A DNA stretch of 31,818 nt from a virus: positions 1 through 31,818 of the IMG/VR virus record IMGVR_UViG_3300035698_002048; one strand, 5' to 3'. The translations under genes and the position numbers were made by a program. Below, in pieces: positions 21,375-28,162 of this stretch. The notes beneath the pieces are model-generated. The model was not told where the DNA came from and made no database searches. It saw only the letters and a list, made by a program, of their open reading frames with translations. How positions within the stretch are numbered: the first letter of the stretch is position 1; each line of letters begins with the position of its first letter.

Positions 21375-24194
21375 ATGATTAATCAAAAACAAATTAGTAA
21401 ATTCTCGGTAGCTACGATTGCTGAATTAGAAGCAATAAAAGGTGGCGTAAACCCCAACAACCTTATGTGCTTTTGTGCAGAAAATAAAACTCTTTATATG
21501 TATGTATCTTCTGGCGCTATTTACACAGTAAACCATATTCAAATATGTGCTACTGGCGATAGTGTTTTAGTTCCAAACTCTCGTTGGGTAGGAATAGCAG
21601 GAATAGCTAACTATTTCGGTTTAGCAGCAGGAAACGATACAGAGATACAGATAAATGATACTGGTCTTTTTGGTTCATCACCTAATTTAATATTTAATGC
21701 AACGTCTAGTATGTTCACAACCTCTATTACCAATGGTGGTACTGCTACTACTTATAAATTAATTACAGAAAACAATATGTTAGGTTACGGTATGTACTCT
21801 TCAGGAGCTTTTGCTTCTAAAGGAGTTGACGTTGCTTTCAATGGTATATATGACGCTACTGCTTTCGGTAACTCAAGTCTAACGGCTGGTATTATCAAAA
21901 TGGACGGTACTACTGGACAGTCAGCTCTTGTTACTGTGGACACAGATAGAATTACATTATCAACTGATAAAAATCATTTAGAACTAGAAGAGTCATTAGG
22001 TATAAGGATACGAGCAAATAGTGCTTTAGCTAACAGCTTAAAACTTGGCGATGATAATGATAATGATTTAATGGTTCTTAATAGTGGAGTTTGGAATTAT
22101 AAAGCTTCTGCACCAGGTAGAGCTGTTATGAACATACCTACTGGTGTTTATCCTACAACTCCTGCAGTTGGAGATATAGTTGTAGAAAGTAATTATATGT
22201 ATAGATGGGACGGTCTTTCTTGGTTATCAATAGCTTCTCCTCAAGTTATGCCTACAACTTTTGTAGATAGTACATTTGCTATATATGATGATGGCAATCC
22301 AACAAGAACAATGAATTTTCAAGTTGGAAATATAACAGCAGGACAAACTAGAACAGCTGTAATGCCAGATAGAAACTTTTATATGGACGTTATAACAAAT
22401 AATATTACAGAAACAAGCATACCAACTAATGCCGTAATGTTTGTTGATGATACTTCTGGTAATGTAACAGGTAACGCTAACGAATTAAGTTATTACAACG
22501 GTTCTAAAGTCTTTAAGTATGCAAAAAGTGCTATTGCTGGTACAACAGCAGATAACTTTTTAATATCTAATAGTACAGTTGCTACAAGTGGAGTACAACA
22601 ATTTTCACCTTCATTATCTTTTTATGGAAGTCAATGGAACGGAGTTACTGCTGGTAGTCACGTCAAACGTATACAATCTTTTAGTAATGAAGATGACCAT
22701 TATCTAGGAATTGTTAGTGGTTCTGGCGTTGGTTCAAACTTTGGTTTTGGAGAATTACAAATAAGATCGTATACCAATACAGGTATATATTTCAACGACA
22801 CTTTTGCAGTAGACGGTAATGGTGATATGAGGATTAAGCACGACGCTACAGAAGGGCAGTTTCGTTTTCAATGGTATGACAGTGGTTGGACAGATTTGCT
22901 AACCGTAGATACAGACGGAACAGTAGCAGTACCCGGAACATTATCTACTCTCAACCTTACAATAACAGAAGACCTAACAGTAACAAAAGATATTATGCTA
23001 GGGGAAGCTTTCCAAAGAAAATATAACCAAATCACTTACTGGAGAGCAACTTTTGATACAGATACAGACGGAGATATTAGAGTAGTTCACAACAGCACAA
23101 ATAATGCAATTGAATATTATTTCAGAGACGCCGGTTCTTGGGCTTCTTCTCAAATAACATTAGATGTAGATGGAGCGAACATAACAGTTCTTGGTAACTT
23201 AGGCGGAGCAACTCTAACAACAAGTGGTCAAGCAGAGATAACAGGAACTTTAGAGTCTAAAGGTTTAACAAAACTTTGGCAAGAAGTCAGAACACTTAAC
23301 ACACAATACCATACTTTTTTTCAAGCTATGGGTGGTGTTAGTAATACAGACGCTAGGTTTTATTATGATAGGAATACGGCAGAATTTCAGTTTAGTTATT
23401 ATGATGGTGGTGTTTGGGAAACTCAGACAATAGCTTTAAATCCTAACACTGGTAGAATTACGACAACAAGCACAATAAAATCAACAGGCGGAGATATATG
23501 GGCTGGTTTAGCAGTTCTATCAAGTGGTGGTATGCAAACACTTGCAGACCAAGCTTATTCTTTTAGAGACGCTATAGGTGCAGAAACCGATACTGACGCT
23601 CGTATTGAATATAATTCAACTACTTCTATTATGGGGCTTTCTTATTATAATAGTGGGTGGGTAACTTCTAAAATAAATTTTAATATAGAAGATGGAGATA
23701 TAGATATAGACAGAAATATGACAGCGGGTGGTAAGGTTTTACAAGACGGTATATTCGGAGAGCTATATATCTCAAATGGTTCTACCGCTCAGACAATACC
23801 TACAGGCACTACATATACTAAAATGACTAGTTGGGCTTCAATAGGTCAAAGTAGTAATATGGCACCTTCTGGAGTTAACAGTAAGATCGTTATAACAGAA
23901 GTAGGCAGATATAAAGTAACTGTATTTATGAACGGACAAATTGATACAGCTAATACAGAAATGGAAATGATTGTTTATCTTGGTGGAACTTTACAAAATA
24001 CACTTCATTGTGTAAACGAGTTTGTTTTAAACAATACAAACTACTCAACTTGTATATCTGGAATAATAGATGTTACAGATGTTACTGGAACAAACGGAGA
24101 AGTAGACACAAGGATAAGACACGATGACGGTGGCGATGTAGATTTTACAATGGTTAATGCCAATATGACAATAGAATACTTGGGAAGAACATAG
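21375..24194 (+). CDS. Large repeat-built tail fibre / receptor-binding protein
   Basis: This 939-residue protein starts at ATG after GGAGGG. The N-terminal 80 residues hold an attachment-like module (SVATIAELEAIKGGVNPNNL, then a beta domain ending 'SRWVGIAG'). The middle and C-terminal half contain four degenerate repeats of about 37 residues at roughly 485-521, 567-603, 660-696 and 741-777, each of the form D(I/A)R..(H/Y)(N/D)....(Q/Y)F..YD(S/G)GW....L..D.DG, spaced 80-93 residues apart; they should form a trimeric shaft. The last 140 residues (GELYISNGSTAQTIPTGTTY...) look like a C1q/TNF-like beta-sandwich tip, the likely receptor-binding end. The call is by composition and pattern; no catalytic (depolymerase) motif is evident. 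Confidence 0.75.
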   Translation: MINQKQISKFSVATIAELEAIKGGVNPNNLMCFCAENKTLYMYVSSGAIYTVNHIQICATGDSVLVPNSRWVGIAGIANYFGLAAGNDTEIQINDTGLFGSSPNLIFNATSSMFTTSITNGGTATTYKLITENNMLGYGMYSSGAFASKGVDVAFNGIYDATAFGNSSLTAGIIKMDGTTGQSALVTVDTDRITLSTDKNHLELEESLGIRIRANSALANSLKLGDDNDNDLMVLNSGVWNYKASAPGRAVMNIPTGVYPTTPAVGDIVVESNYMYRWDGLSWLSIASPQVMPTTFVDSTFAIYDDGNPTRTMNFQVGNITAGQTRTAVMPDRNFYMDVITNNITETSIPTNAVMFVDDTSGNVTGNANELSYYNGSKVFKYAKSAIAGTTADNFLISNSTVATSGVQQFSPSLSFYGSQWNGVTAGSHVKRIQSFSNEDDHYLGIVSGSGVGSNFGFGELQIRSYTNTGIYFNDTFAVDGNGDMRIKHDATEGQFRFQWYDSGWTDLLTVDTDGTVAVPGTLSTLNLTITEDLTVTKDIMLGEAFQRKYNQITYWRATFDTDTDGDIRVVHNSTNNAIEYYFRDAGSWASSQITLDVDGANITVLGNLGGATLTTSGQAEITGTLESKGLTKLWQEVRTLNTQYHTFFQAMGGVSNTDARFYYDRNTAEFQFSYYDGGVWETQTIALNPNTGRITTTSTIKSTGGDIWAGLAVLSSGGMQTLADQAYSFRDAIGAETDTDARIEYNSTTSIMGLSYYNSGWVTSKINFNIEDGDIDIDRNMTAGGKVLQDGIFGELYISNGSTAQTIPTGTTYTKMTSWASIGQSSNMAPSGVNSKIVITEVGRYKVTVFMNGQIDTANTEMEMIVYLGGTLQNTLHCVNEFVLNNTNYSTCISGIIDVTDVTGTNGEVDTRIRHDDGGDVDFTMVNANMTIEYLGRT

Positions 24195-24203
24195 GAGGAT
24201 ATT

Positions 24204-24389
24204 GTGGCTAAAGGAATACCAAGCACGACCCTTGGAATAAGTGTAGACGGAGCTACAATAACAGGTGCAGGCACAATCGCAAATCCATTGATAGCTACTA
24301 GCCCAACACCTGTTGATCCTGGTACAGCACAAGGACAAATGTTGTTTTGGGATAATGGTAACAGTAAATGGACACATACTGAAACATAA
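24204..24389 (+). CDS. Small fibre-associated protein
   Basis: This 61-residue protein has a GTG start, 5 nt after GGAGG (24194-24198). The sequence has a 'TTLGISVDGATITGAGTIANPL' stretch, then GTAQGQMLFWDNGNSKWTHTE. Both are modules common in fibre and tail-tip proteins; the second resembles the Trp-Asp beta element of the protein at 19773. It may be a detached tip or adaptor. The frame ends two bases before the ribosome site of the next gene would be complete, so the two are probably coupled. Confidence 0.65.
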   Translation: MAKGIPSTTLGISVDGATITGAGTIANPLIATSPTPVDPGTAQGQMLFWDNGNSKWTHTET

Positions 24390-24399
24390 GGAGTTTGAA

Positions 24400-24636
24400 A
24401 TGGAATGCAAATGTAACGAACACTCTAAGCTTATATCCAGTATAAGTATAATTGAAACTGATGTTAAGTGGTTAATAGCTGATCGTAAACACCAGATGGC
24501 AAGGTACGATAAAAGAAAATCTAATCTTTTTAAAGTAAAACTTGCTGTTGCCAGTATTCTTTTCACAGGGTTTGGGTACTTGTTTAAAAATAAGGACGTT
24601 TTAAAGGCTTCTTTAAAAGCTTGGCTTGAGTGCTAG
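24400..24636 (+). CDS. Single-span membrane protein of the lysis cassette (holin-like candidate)
   Basis: This 78-residue protein starts at ATG 24400 with AAGGAG at 24388-24393; a longer in-frame start at 24313 would overlap the previous gene. Residues 1-40 are polar with a helical heptad look (HSKLISSISIIETDVKWLIADRK). Residues about 47-63 (VKLAVASILFTGFGYLF) form one membrane span, with lysines on both sides. This layout (N-terminal coil, C-terminal span) resembles the XhlA group of lysis-associated proteins. The amidase gene follows 10 nt later. Holin activity itself is inferred. Confidence 0.65.
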   Translation: MECKCNEHSKLISSISIIETDVKWLIADRKHQMARYDKRKSNLFKVKLAVASILFTGFGYLFKNKDVLKASLKAWLEC

Positions 24637-24646
24637 AGGGTATAAT

Positions 24647-25051
24647 ATGAAGGATATTAAGTATATTGTAATCCATTGTTCAGATAGTCCAGATGATATG
24701 AACGTCCACGCTAAAGATATAGATCGTTGGCATAAAGAGAGGGGTTGGAACGGAATAGGTTATCACTTTGTTATATGCAGAAATGGTAATATTGAAAAGG
24801 GCAGGGCAATAGACGTTCCTGGAGCGCATTGTTACGGAGTCAACTCAAAGTCTTTAGGGATTTGTTTAATAGGTAGAAAAAACTTTACAGAGGAACAGTT
24901 TATTTCTTTGTATGGGCTATGCACAGACCTAAAGTTTGAATATCCCGGAGCTACTATTAAAGGACATCACTTCTTTAACAAACGTAAAACCTGTCCCAAT
25001 TTTAAAGTTTTAGAACTACTTGGCAAAGATCTATGCCAGCCGAGTCTATAA
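24647..25051 (+). CDS. N-acetylmuramoyl-L-alanine amidase (T7 lysozyme-like endolysin)
   Basis: This 134-residue enzyme of the Amidase_2 / T7 lysozyme family cleaves the bond between muramic acid and L-alanine in peptidoglycan. Visible motifs: IVIHCSDSP (zinc ligand H10), GYHFVI (Tyr39, matching the catalytic Tyr46 of T7), and HHFFNKRKTCPNF with H108, K114 and C116 spaced exactly like H122, K128 and C130 of T7 lysozyme. The start is ATG 24647 after GAGGG; a longer in-frame start at 24626 would overlap the previous gene. It has no signal peptide, so it needs a holin for export. T7 lysozyme also inhibits its RNA polymerase, but no such polymerase is present in this window. Confidence 0.92.
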   Translation: MKDIKYIVIHCSDSPDDMNVHAKDIDRWHKERGWNGIGYHFVICRNGNIEKGRAIDVPGAHCYGVNSKSLGICLIGRKNFTEEQFISLYGLCTDLKFEYPGATIKGHHFFNKRKTCPNFKVLELLGKDLCQPSL

Positions 25052-25052
25052 A

Positions 25053-25253
25053 ATGAACAGAATATATAACTGGTGTGGCGGTCGCAAAATATTCTTTTTC
25101 TTTTTCTTATTCGTTACTAATTTTTTAACCTTACTGAGTGGTAAATGGGAAGAGGGCTTTGGGTATTTTAGTATTGGTTTGTATAGTGTGGTTGTGTTAG
25201 GTATAGAAGGAAACAAATACATTATAGGTAAAAATGATAAAGGTAATTCTTAG
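25053..25253 (+). CDS. Two-span small membrane protein, holin-like
   Basis: This 66-residue protein follows the amidase stop by one base. It has two hydrophobic segments, about residues 11-28 (KIFFFFFLFVTNFLTLL) and 34-52 (FGYFSIGLYSVVVLGIEG), linked by a polar loop with KWEE, and a charged tail KNDKGNS. Phage holins of 60-75 residues with this layout are common beside endolysins. The ribosome site is poor, and translation may be coupled to the amidase; an in-frame TTG at 25020 is the alternative start. It overlaps the next gene by 20 nt. Confidence 0.65.
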   Translation: MNRIYNWCGGRKIFFFFFLFVTNFLTLLSGKWEEGFGYFSIGLYSVVVLGIEGNKYIIGKNDKGNS

Positions 25254-25662
25254 TAACAAGTATGTTCGGCTAGTCCTGATCCTTTCAGTATCCTTTACCG
25301 CCGGGTACTTATATTGCCTTGCTAAAAGGGACACCAAGATCATAACAGTTGAGAAGGAAAAGGTTGTTGTCAAATATCTTAAAGCTAAAAGAATTGAGAT
25401 AAAGCCTGATGGAACTACTATAGCTACTGGGGGCGTCTCACTTGACAGTAACGAACAGGAGACTACTGACTCTCATACTATTATAAATCCTCATTATACT
25501 GTTGTTATGTTTGGAACCAAGATAAATTTGGACGGTATTGCCGGGTATGACGGTAGAGTCCAACACGATATTATAGATAACTTTGGGGTCTATGCTGGGG
25601 CTGAATACTTCACAAGAACTAAGTCCTTTTACTTTCCTGTAGGAGTCAGTTTAAAGTTCTAA
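25234..25662 (+). CDS. Membrane-anchored periplasmic protein at the end of the lysis cassette
   Basis: This 142-residue protein has a short basic N terminus and one membrane span (about residues 11-29: VRLVLILSVSFTAGYLYCL). The rest has an EKEKVVVKYLKAKRIEIKPDG stretch and a beta-rich end ('GVYAGAEYFTRTKSFYFPVG', closing strand SLKF). Proteins with this layout recur at the end of podovirus lysis cassettes, at the place where spanin genes lie. An inner-membrane spanin-like role is possible, but the C-terminal beta strands are unlike Rz. Its last 17 bases overlap the 3' end of the opposing gene. Confidence 0.6.
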   Translation: MIKVILSNKYVRLVLILSVSFTAGYLYCLAKRDTKIITVEKEKVVVKYLKAKRIEIKPDGTTIATGGVSLDSNEQETTDSHTIINPHYTVVMFGTKINLDGIAGYDGRVQHDIIDNFGVYAGAEYFTRTKSFYFPVGVSLKF

Positions 25663-25936
25663 GTAATATAAATTCTAAATCTATACTAATAAACTTTACA
25701 GGGTAATCAGAGGTAGTCAAACCTCCGCCAGCTCTATGTTCCATAAAATCTAAGTCTAGCTTTTCTTTACCTATATAATCTTTTGGGGTGGTTATTATAA
25801 TATAGTTTCTTAATAGGTAAGTTAAAACCCAGTCAGCAAAAGACAATAAATATTTTATGTCTTCTTTATCTACATCAGGCACAAGTATACGAGAACTCAG
25901 TACTAGCGATAGGACTTCTCTTTCTGTTAAACTCAC
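25646..25936 (-). CDS. Last gene of the leftward operon, unknown function
   Basis: This 96-residue protein has a GTG start at 25936, 5 nt after GGAGG (25942-25946); an in-frame GTG at 25948 has no ribosome site. It is rich in Leu, Ile and Val with a hydrophobic helix (KYLLSFADWVLTYLLRNYII, about residues 27-46) and a Gly-rich turn EHRAGGGLTTSDYPVKF. The family is not recognised. It starts two bases after the upstream gene ends and runs into the opposing lysis gene at its 3' end. Confidence 0.65.
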   Translation of the reverse strand: MSLTEREVLSLVLSSRILVPDVDKEDIKYLLSFADWVLTYLLRNYIIITTPKDYIGKEKLDLDFMEHRAGGGLTTSDYPVKFISIDLEFILLRTLN

Positions 25937-25938
25937 AA

Positions 25939-26133
25939 CTACCTCCACTTCTTGGCTTTGCGGCAGGTTGAGCTGTGAAATGAAGTCATATCCTTGTCCA
26001 CAAGAACAGACCTCCCTTTCATATCCTTGAACTTATAGACGATCTTATTACAAGAAGGGCAACGGTACCTGGGGATAGTAATATCCCTAAAGACTGATAT
26101 TCCCAAGATGTTATAACTAATTTGTATTTTCAT
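25939..26133 (-). CDS. Small zinc-binding protein
   Basis: This 64-residue protein has Cys25-Pro-Ser-Cys28 and His53...Cys57, a CXXC...HX3C arrangement that should hold one zinc ion. The C terminus is basic (RKAKKWR), suggesting nucleic acid contact. The ribosome site is GGGGG. It overlaps the end of the HNH gene by 17 nt. No specific family is recognised. Confidence 0.7.
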   Translation of the reverse strand: MKIQISYNILGISVFRDITIPRYRCPSCNKIVYKFKDMKGRSVLVDKDMTSFHSSTCRKAKKWR

Positions 26134-26362
26134 ATATGCCCCCGGATTTACTTCTGACCTTTATTCCTATATTGTCGCAAAACTCCTGCTCTGTTTGTTT
26201 GTCTACTGGCTTATTGTGATGACAGTCGTAGCACAAGTTTTGCAAATTACTAGGGTGATGTATTAACCCACCGTACAATTTCTTGGCCCACTTTGTCTGT
26301 GAAAATAAATGGTGTCTTTCTGTAGCTACGTTTACTCCGCACTTCTCACAAGGGACCCTCAT
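26117..26362 (-). CDS. HNH endonuclease, minimal form
   Basis: This 81-residue protein holds a full HNH motif: Cys5-x2-Cys8, His17-His18 (first catalytic H), Asn39/Asn42 in 'SNLQNLCYDCHH', Cys44-x2-Cys47 and His48. The C-terminal 30 residues are charged. HNH proteins of this size cut DNA and, when beside the terminase, aid packaging; here the gene lies in the early leftward block, so a repair, homing or host-DNA role is equally possible. I chose ATG 26362 because it forms an ATGA overlap with the preceding mini-gene and has AGGG upstream. A longer in-frame reading from a TTG at 26479 would duplicate that mini-gene region in another frame. Confidence 0.8.
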   Translation of the reverse strand: MRVPCEKCGVNVATERHHLFSQTKWAKKLYGGLIHHPSNLQNLCYDCHHNKPVDKQTEQEFCDNIGIKVRSKSGGIYENTN

Positions 26363-26463
26363 ATTTCCCTGCCTATAAGTATATTGATTACATAGTTTAT
26401 TGTTACCACTATTACGGCAACTATCATAGCTACAGTTGCAAATATTACATAAGCCACTTTCAT
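26359..26463 (-). CDS. 34-residue single-span membrane peptide
   Basis: The peptide begins MKVAYVIFATVAMIVAVIVV and continues with a short polar end (NILIGREI): one strongly hydrophobic span (residues 3-30) with Lys2 and Arg32 at the ends. Its ATG follows the stop of the HTH gene directly (TAAATG) and its TGA overlaps the HNH start (ATGA). Such perfect joints on both sides argue for a real gene. Its role is unknown; small phage membrane peptides may alter membrane potential, block superinfection or help release. Confidence 0.7.
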   Translation of the reverse strand: MKVAYVIFATVAMIVAVIVVTINYVINILIGREI

Positions 26464-26694
26464 TTAGTAAATCCACCAATCCTTTACTGTTTTGTTTTTA
26501 TAACTATTGATAACGGCGACATCTTCCGGTGATAGTAGATAGTAAGTAAGTCTTACTCTGTCTATTGTAACTGGCTTTATAAGCCTGAACTTAATCATAC
26601 GGTGGAGCTTGCTGGTTGCTGTTTCTGTAAGCCTTGCCGCCTCTTGTAACGAGATATGATCTGGATAATTTTTCTTAATCTCTGTTAAAGTCAT
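26464..26694 (-). CDS. Small HTH DNA-binding protein (MerR/excisionase-like)
   Basis: This 76-residue protein has an N-terminal helix-turn-helix: PDHISLQEAARLTETATSKLHRMIKFRLIKPVTIDRVRLTYYLLSPEDV, where the 'ISLQEAARLTETATSKLHRMI' part is the recognition unit and the following 'VTIDRVRLTYYL' strand pair forms a wing as in excisionase and MerR heads. The ATG has GGGGG 4 nt upstream and overlaps the stop of the previous gene. It could be an excisionase-type factor or an operon regulator. The first option would need an integrase, which is not in this window. Confidence 0.75.
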   Translation of the reverse strand: MTLTEIKKNYPDHISLQEAARLTETATSKLHRMIKFRLIKPVTIDRVRLTYYLLSPEDVAVINSYKNKTVKDWWIY

Positions 26695-26843
26695 TTTTCC
26701 CCCTGTTGTCCTACCTTTCCACACCTTATGCACTCAAGTTTTACATAAGAGAACTTACTACACCCCGGGGCTATAAGGTTAACCGTTACAGTTTCAAACT
26801 TATGACCCAAAAAAAAGCAGATTATACTTTTAAAAAACCTCAC
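26691..26843 (-). CDS. 50-residue cysteine-rich (zinc ribbon) protein
   Basis: The protein begins MRFFKSIICFFLGHKFETV and ends with VKLECIRCGKVGQQGEK. Cys28, Cys38 and Cys41 with the GHK at 13-15 recall the small 'LxGHKW...CxxCGK' zinc proteins common in phages. The GTG start at 26843 has AAGGA 4 nt upstream; its first base is the last base of the preceding stop (TAGTG), and its TGA overlaps the HTH ATG (ATGA). It is too short for most gene finders. Function is unknown. Confidence 0.7.
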   Translation of the reverse strand: MRFFKSIICFFLGHKFETVTVNLIAPGCSKFSYVKLECIRCGKVGQQGEK

Positions 26844-27186
26844 TACTTCCTTCTACCGGAGCCAGACTTCTTTGTGGTTGCACAGCCGCCTCTACCTTGA
26901 TTTCCCCTTCTACCCTGTCCTGAACCGTCCTTTTTTGGTGTTCCTTTTTTAGCCATTTGTAATCCCTCCTTTTATTGTCTATAAATACTTCTTCACAAAT
27001 CCTTAACGGGTGTCTCTTTATCTTTTCCTTCCAGAAGTTGCAGTAGTCTTTGTCAGTCCCAGCGATACGTTCCTTAAAAGAACAGTCCTCGCATTTACCT
27101 TCCGGATCGCAAACGTTTCTGAACCTAATCCAAAGGTGTTTGGCCTTATTTGTTTGGGTTGTAGTCAAACAATTTTTTGAACTCAT
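26830..27186 (-). CDS. 118-residue cysteine-containing protein, 3' part overlapped by another gene
   Basis: The ATG at 27186 has GGAG 8 nt upstream. The N-terminal 75 residues look genuine: 'KAKHLWIRFRNVCDPEGKCEDCSFKER' and 'DYCNFWKEKIKRHPLRICEEV' form a CX5CX2C...C cluster that may bind zinc or an Fe-S group. The last 40 residues are low in pattern and coincide with the 37-residue gene in another frame. The family is not recognised. It overlaps the end of the upstream membrane gene by 41 nt. The true C terminus is the reading given, unless a sequencing error is present. Confidence 0.6.
   Translation of the reverse strand: MSSKNCLTTTQTNKAKHLWIRFRNVCDPEGKCEDCSFKERIAGTDKDYCNFWKEKIKRHPLRICEEVFIDNKRRDYKWLKKEHQKRTVQDRVEGEIKVEAAVQPQRSLAPVEGSSEVF
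26843..26956 (-). CDS. 37-residue Gly/Lys/Arg-rich protein nested in the upstream gene
   Basis: The sequence starts MAKKGTPKKDGSGQGRRGNQ and ends in a basic, glycine-rich tail with one cysteine (GGC). The 'GTPKKDGSG' opening is a recurrent motif of small phage proteins. AGGAGGG lies 7 nt before the ATG, one of the best ribosome sites in the block. The whole gene lies inside the 3' part of the 118-residue frame (26830-27186) in another frame. The composition suggests nucleic acid binding, which is inferred. Both frames may be used. Confidence 0.65.
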   Translation of the reverse strand: MAKKGTPKKDGSGQGRRGNQGRGGCATTKKSGSGRRK

Positions 27187-27349
27187 TTTGCTGTCTCCTA
27201 TTCATAAGATTATAACAAACGCTTCTGCTTCTATTGAGAGTTTTAATTTCACTTTGAAGCCTGGACACAGTTGTTACTAAGAACAAAAAATATAACACAA
27301 CCCCTATCATTAGAACCGACAGTACATAACCCAGCTTTGTTAAACGCAT
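27146..27349 (-). CDS. 67-residue membrane protein with a coiled-coil tail
   Basis: It starts at ATG 27349, 5 nt after GGAGG (27355-27359). Residues about 6-29 (LGYVLSVLMIGVVLYFLFLVTT) form one membrane span, followed by a heptad-like stretch (VSRLQSEIKTLNRSRSVCYNLM) and a basic, Gln-rich tail. The layout (N-in, coiled coil outward) recalls an i-spanin fragment, but it lies in the early leftward block, not in the lysis cassette. Its role is unknown. Confidence 0.65.
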   Translation of the reverse strand: MRLTKLGYVLSVLMIGVVLYFLFLVTTVSRLQSEIKTLNRSRSVCYNLMNRRQQNEFKKLFDYNPNK

Positions 27350-27351
27350 AA

Positions 27352-27663
27352 CTACCTCCACTCTTTGTGATAGACTCTATATTCTTTTATTTCTCTGTGG
27401 AACTTAGGTACGTCCTTCCGAAGTATAAACACAGTTCTCCAGCAGCTATGGCTTATAACCTTTAACCTTAGCTTACTGGTCTTCACTACTTCTTTTATTG
27501 TCTTAGGGTCGCATTTGACACTATTGATGTTTACATAATCGTTATGATCTAGCCAACGCTCAAATTCCTGAAGAGCTGTATCTGAGTTTATAGCTTTAGC
27601 TTTTATCTCGGCGAGTTTTTCTTTAACGTCTTTAAACTCTACCTTTCCTAGCAAGTTGCTCAA
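27352..27663 (-). CDS. 103-residue protein of unknown function
   Basis: It has a TTG start at 27663 with a GGGGG run 8 nt upstream. It is a basic, mostly helical protein: a helix at residues 11-40 (FKDVKEKLAEIKAKAINSDT), then a beta-alpha part ('LRLKVISHSCWRTVFILRKD') and a Lys/Arg-rich end (HREIKEYRVYHKEWR). No family is recognised. Its last codons hold the ribosome site of the next gene. DNA binding is possible from the charge only. Confidence 0.6.
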   Translation of the reverse strand: MSNLLGKVEFKDVKEKLAEIKAKAINSDTALQEFERWLDHNDYVNINSVKCDPKTIKEVVKTSKLRLKVISHSCWRTVFILRKDVPKFHREIKEYRVYHKEWR

Positions 27664-27677
27664 CCCACAGTCCCCCT

Positions 27678-27779
27678 TTAAAATGAATTAATTATTGCTA
27701 TTATAGCAGAAATCATAACTACTGCATAAAAAATTAAAGCCCACTCAACTAATGTAGGCGGTCTGGTAGTTAAAAACAT
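27678..27779 (-). CDS. 33-residue single-span membrane peptide
   Basis: The peptide begins MFLTTRPPTLVEWALIFYAV and continues hydrophobic to an INSF end, forming one span (about residues 10-31) after a short polar head. Its ATG shares the A of the RusA gene stop (TAATG), so it is read by coupling to that gene. The ribosome site of the next gene follows its stop. Its role is unknown. Confidence 0.65.
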   Translation of the reverse strand: MFLTTRPPTLVEWALIFYAVVMISAIIAIINSF

Positions 27780-28144
27780 TACTGATTTTCCTCTACACGA
27801 ACAGACAACTCTTCAGGTTGACCCCTTTTAATAGTAGTCTTTTTAATTACAACTAAAGTTATCTGCTTATCGTCTCTGTAAACAAGCCCATTCATACTAT
27901 CCAACACAGCCTTAACAACACAGTCAACGTCCTTGCTTGTCTTAACATCAATGCTTACAGATACTGAACCGAGCAATAACTCTTTAGGTCTCACTATAAC
28001 CTTCTGAAAGGCTTTGAGTTGTTTTCTGTAATCATTTGACAAGATCAGTATAGGAACTATCCTACCGTTAATTCTTTTTTGGGCTACGGAATAACGTTTA
28101 TTTATCCCGATTAAGTGAGTATTGGATATATGGATAACTTTCAT
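27779..28144 (-). CDS. rusA: RusA-like Holliday junction resolvase
   Basis: This 121-residue enzyme of the RusA family resolves four-way DNA junctions. The C-terminal signature is clear: SVSIDVKTSKDVDCVVKAVLD, then 'GLVYRDDKQI', then a strand 'LVVIKKTTIKRGQ'. Asp72, Asp74, Lys78 and Asp91/Asp92 match the order and spacing of the metal-binding Asp70, Asp72, Lys76 and Asp91 of E. coli RusA. The usual DxDN is here DVDC. The ATG has GGGAG 6 nt upstream. Its neighbours are ERF and an exonuclease, so it completes a phage recombination set. Confidence 0.85.
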   Translation of the reverse strand: MKVIHISNTHLIGINKRYSVAQKRINGRIVPILILSNDYRKQLKAFQKVIVRPKELLLGSVSVSIDVKTSKDVDCVVKAVLDSMNGLVYRDDKQITLVVIKKTTIKRGQPEELSVRVEENQ

Positions 28145-28162
28145 TTTAGACTCCCTGGGCGA

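Noticed and set aside
24045-24566. 173-codon minus-strand frame across the fibre end and lysis start
   Set aside because: It runs opposite to several well-supported genes, its composition is Cys/Ser/Tyr-rich and it has no recognisable domain.
26363-26479. TTG start giving the HNH protein 39 more residues
   Set aside because: The extension is in a different frame from the 34-residue membrane peptide that fits perfectly between its neighbours, and the TTG lacks a well-spaced ribosome site.
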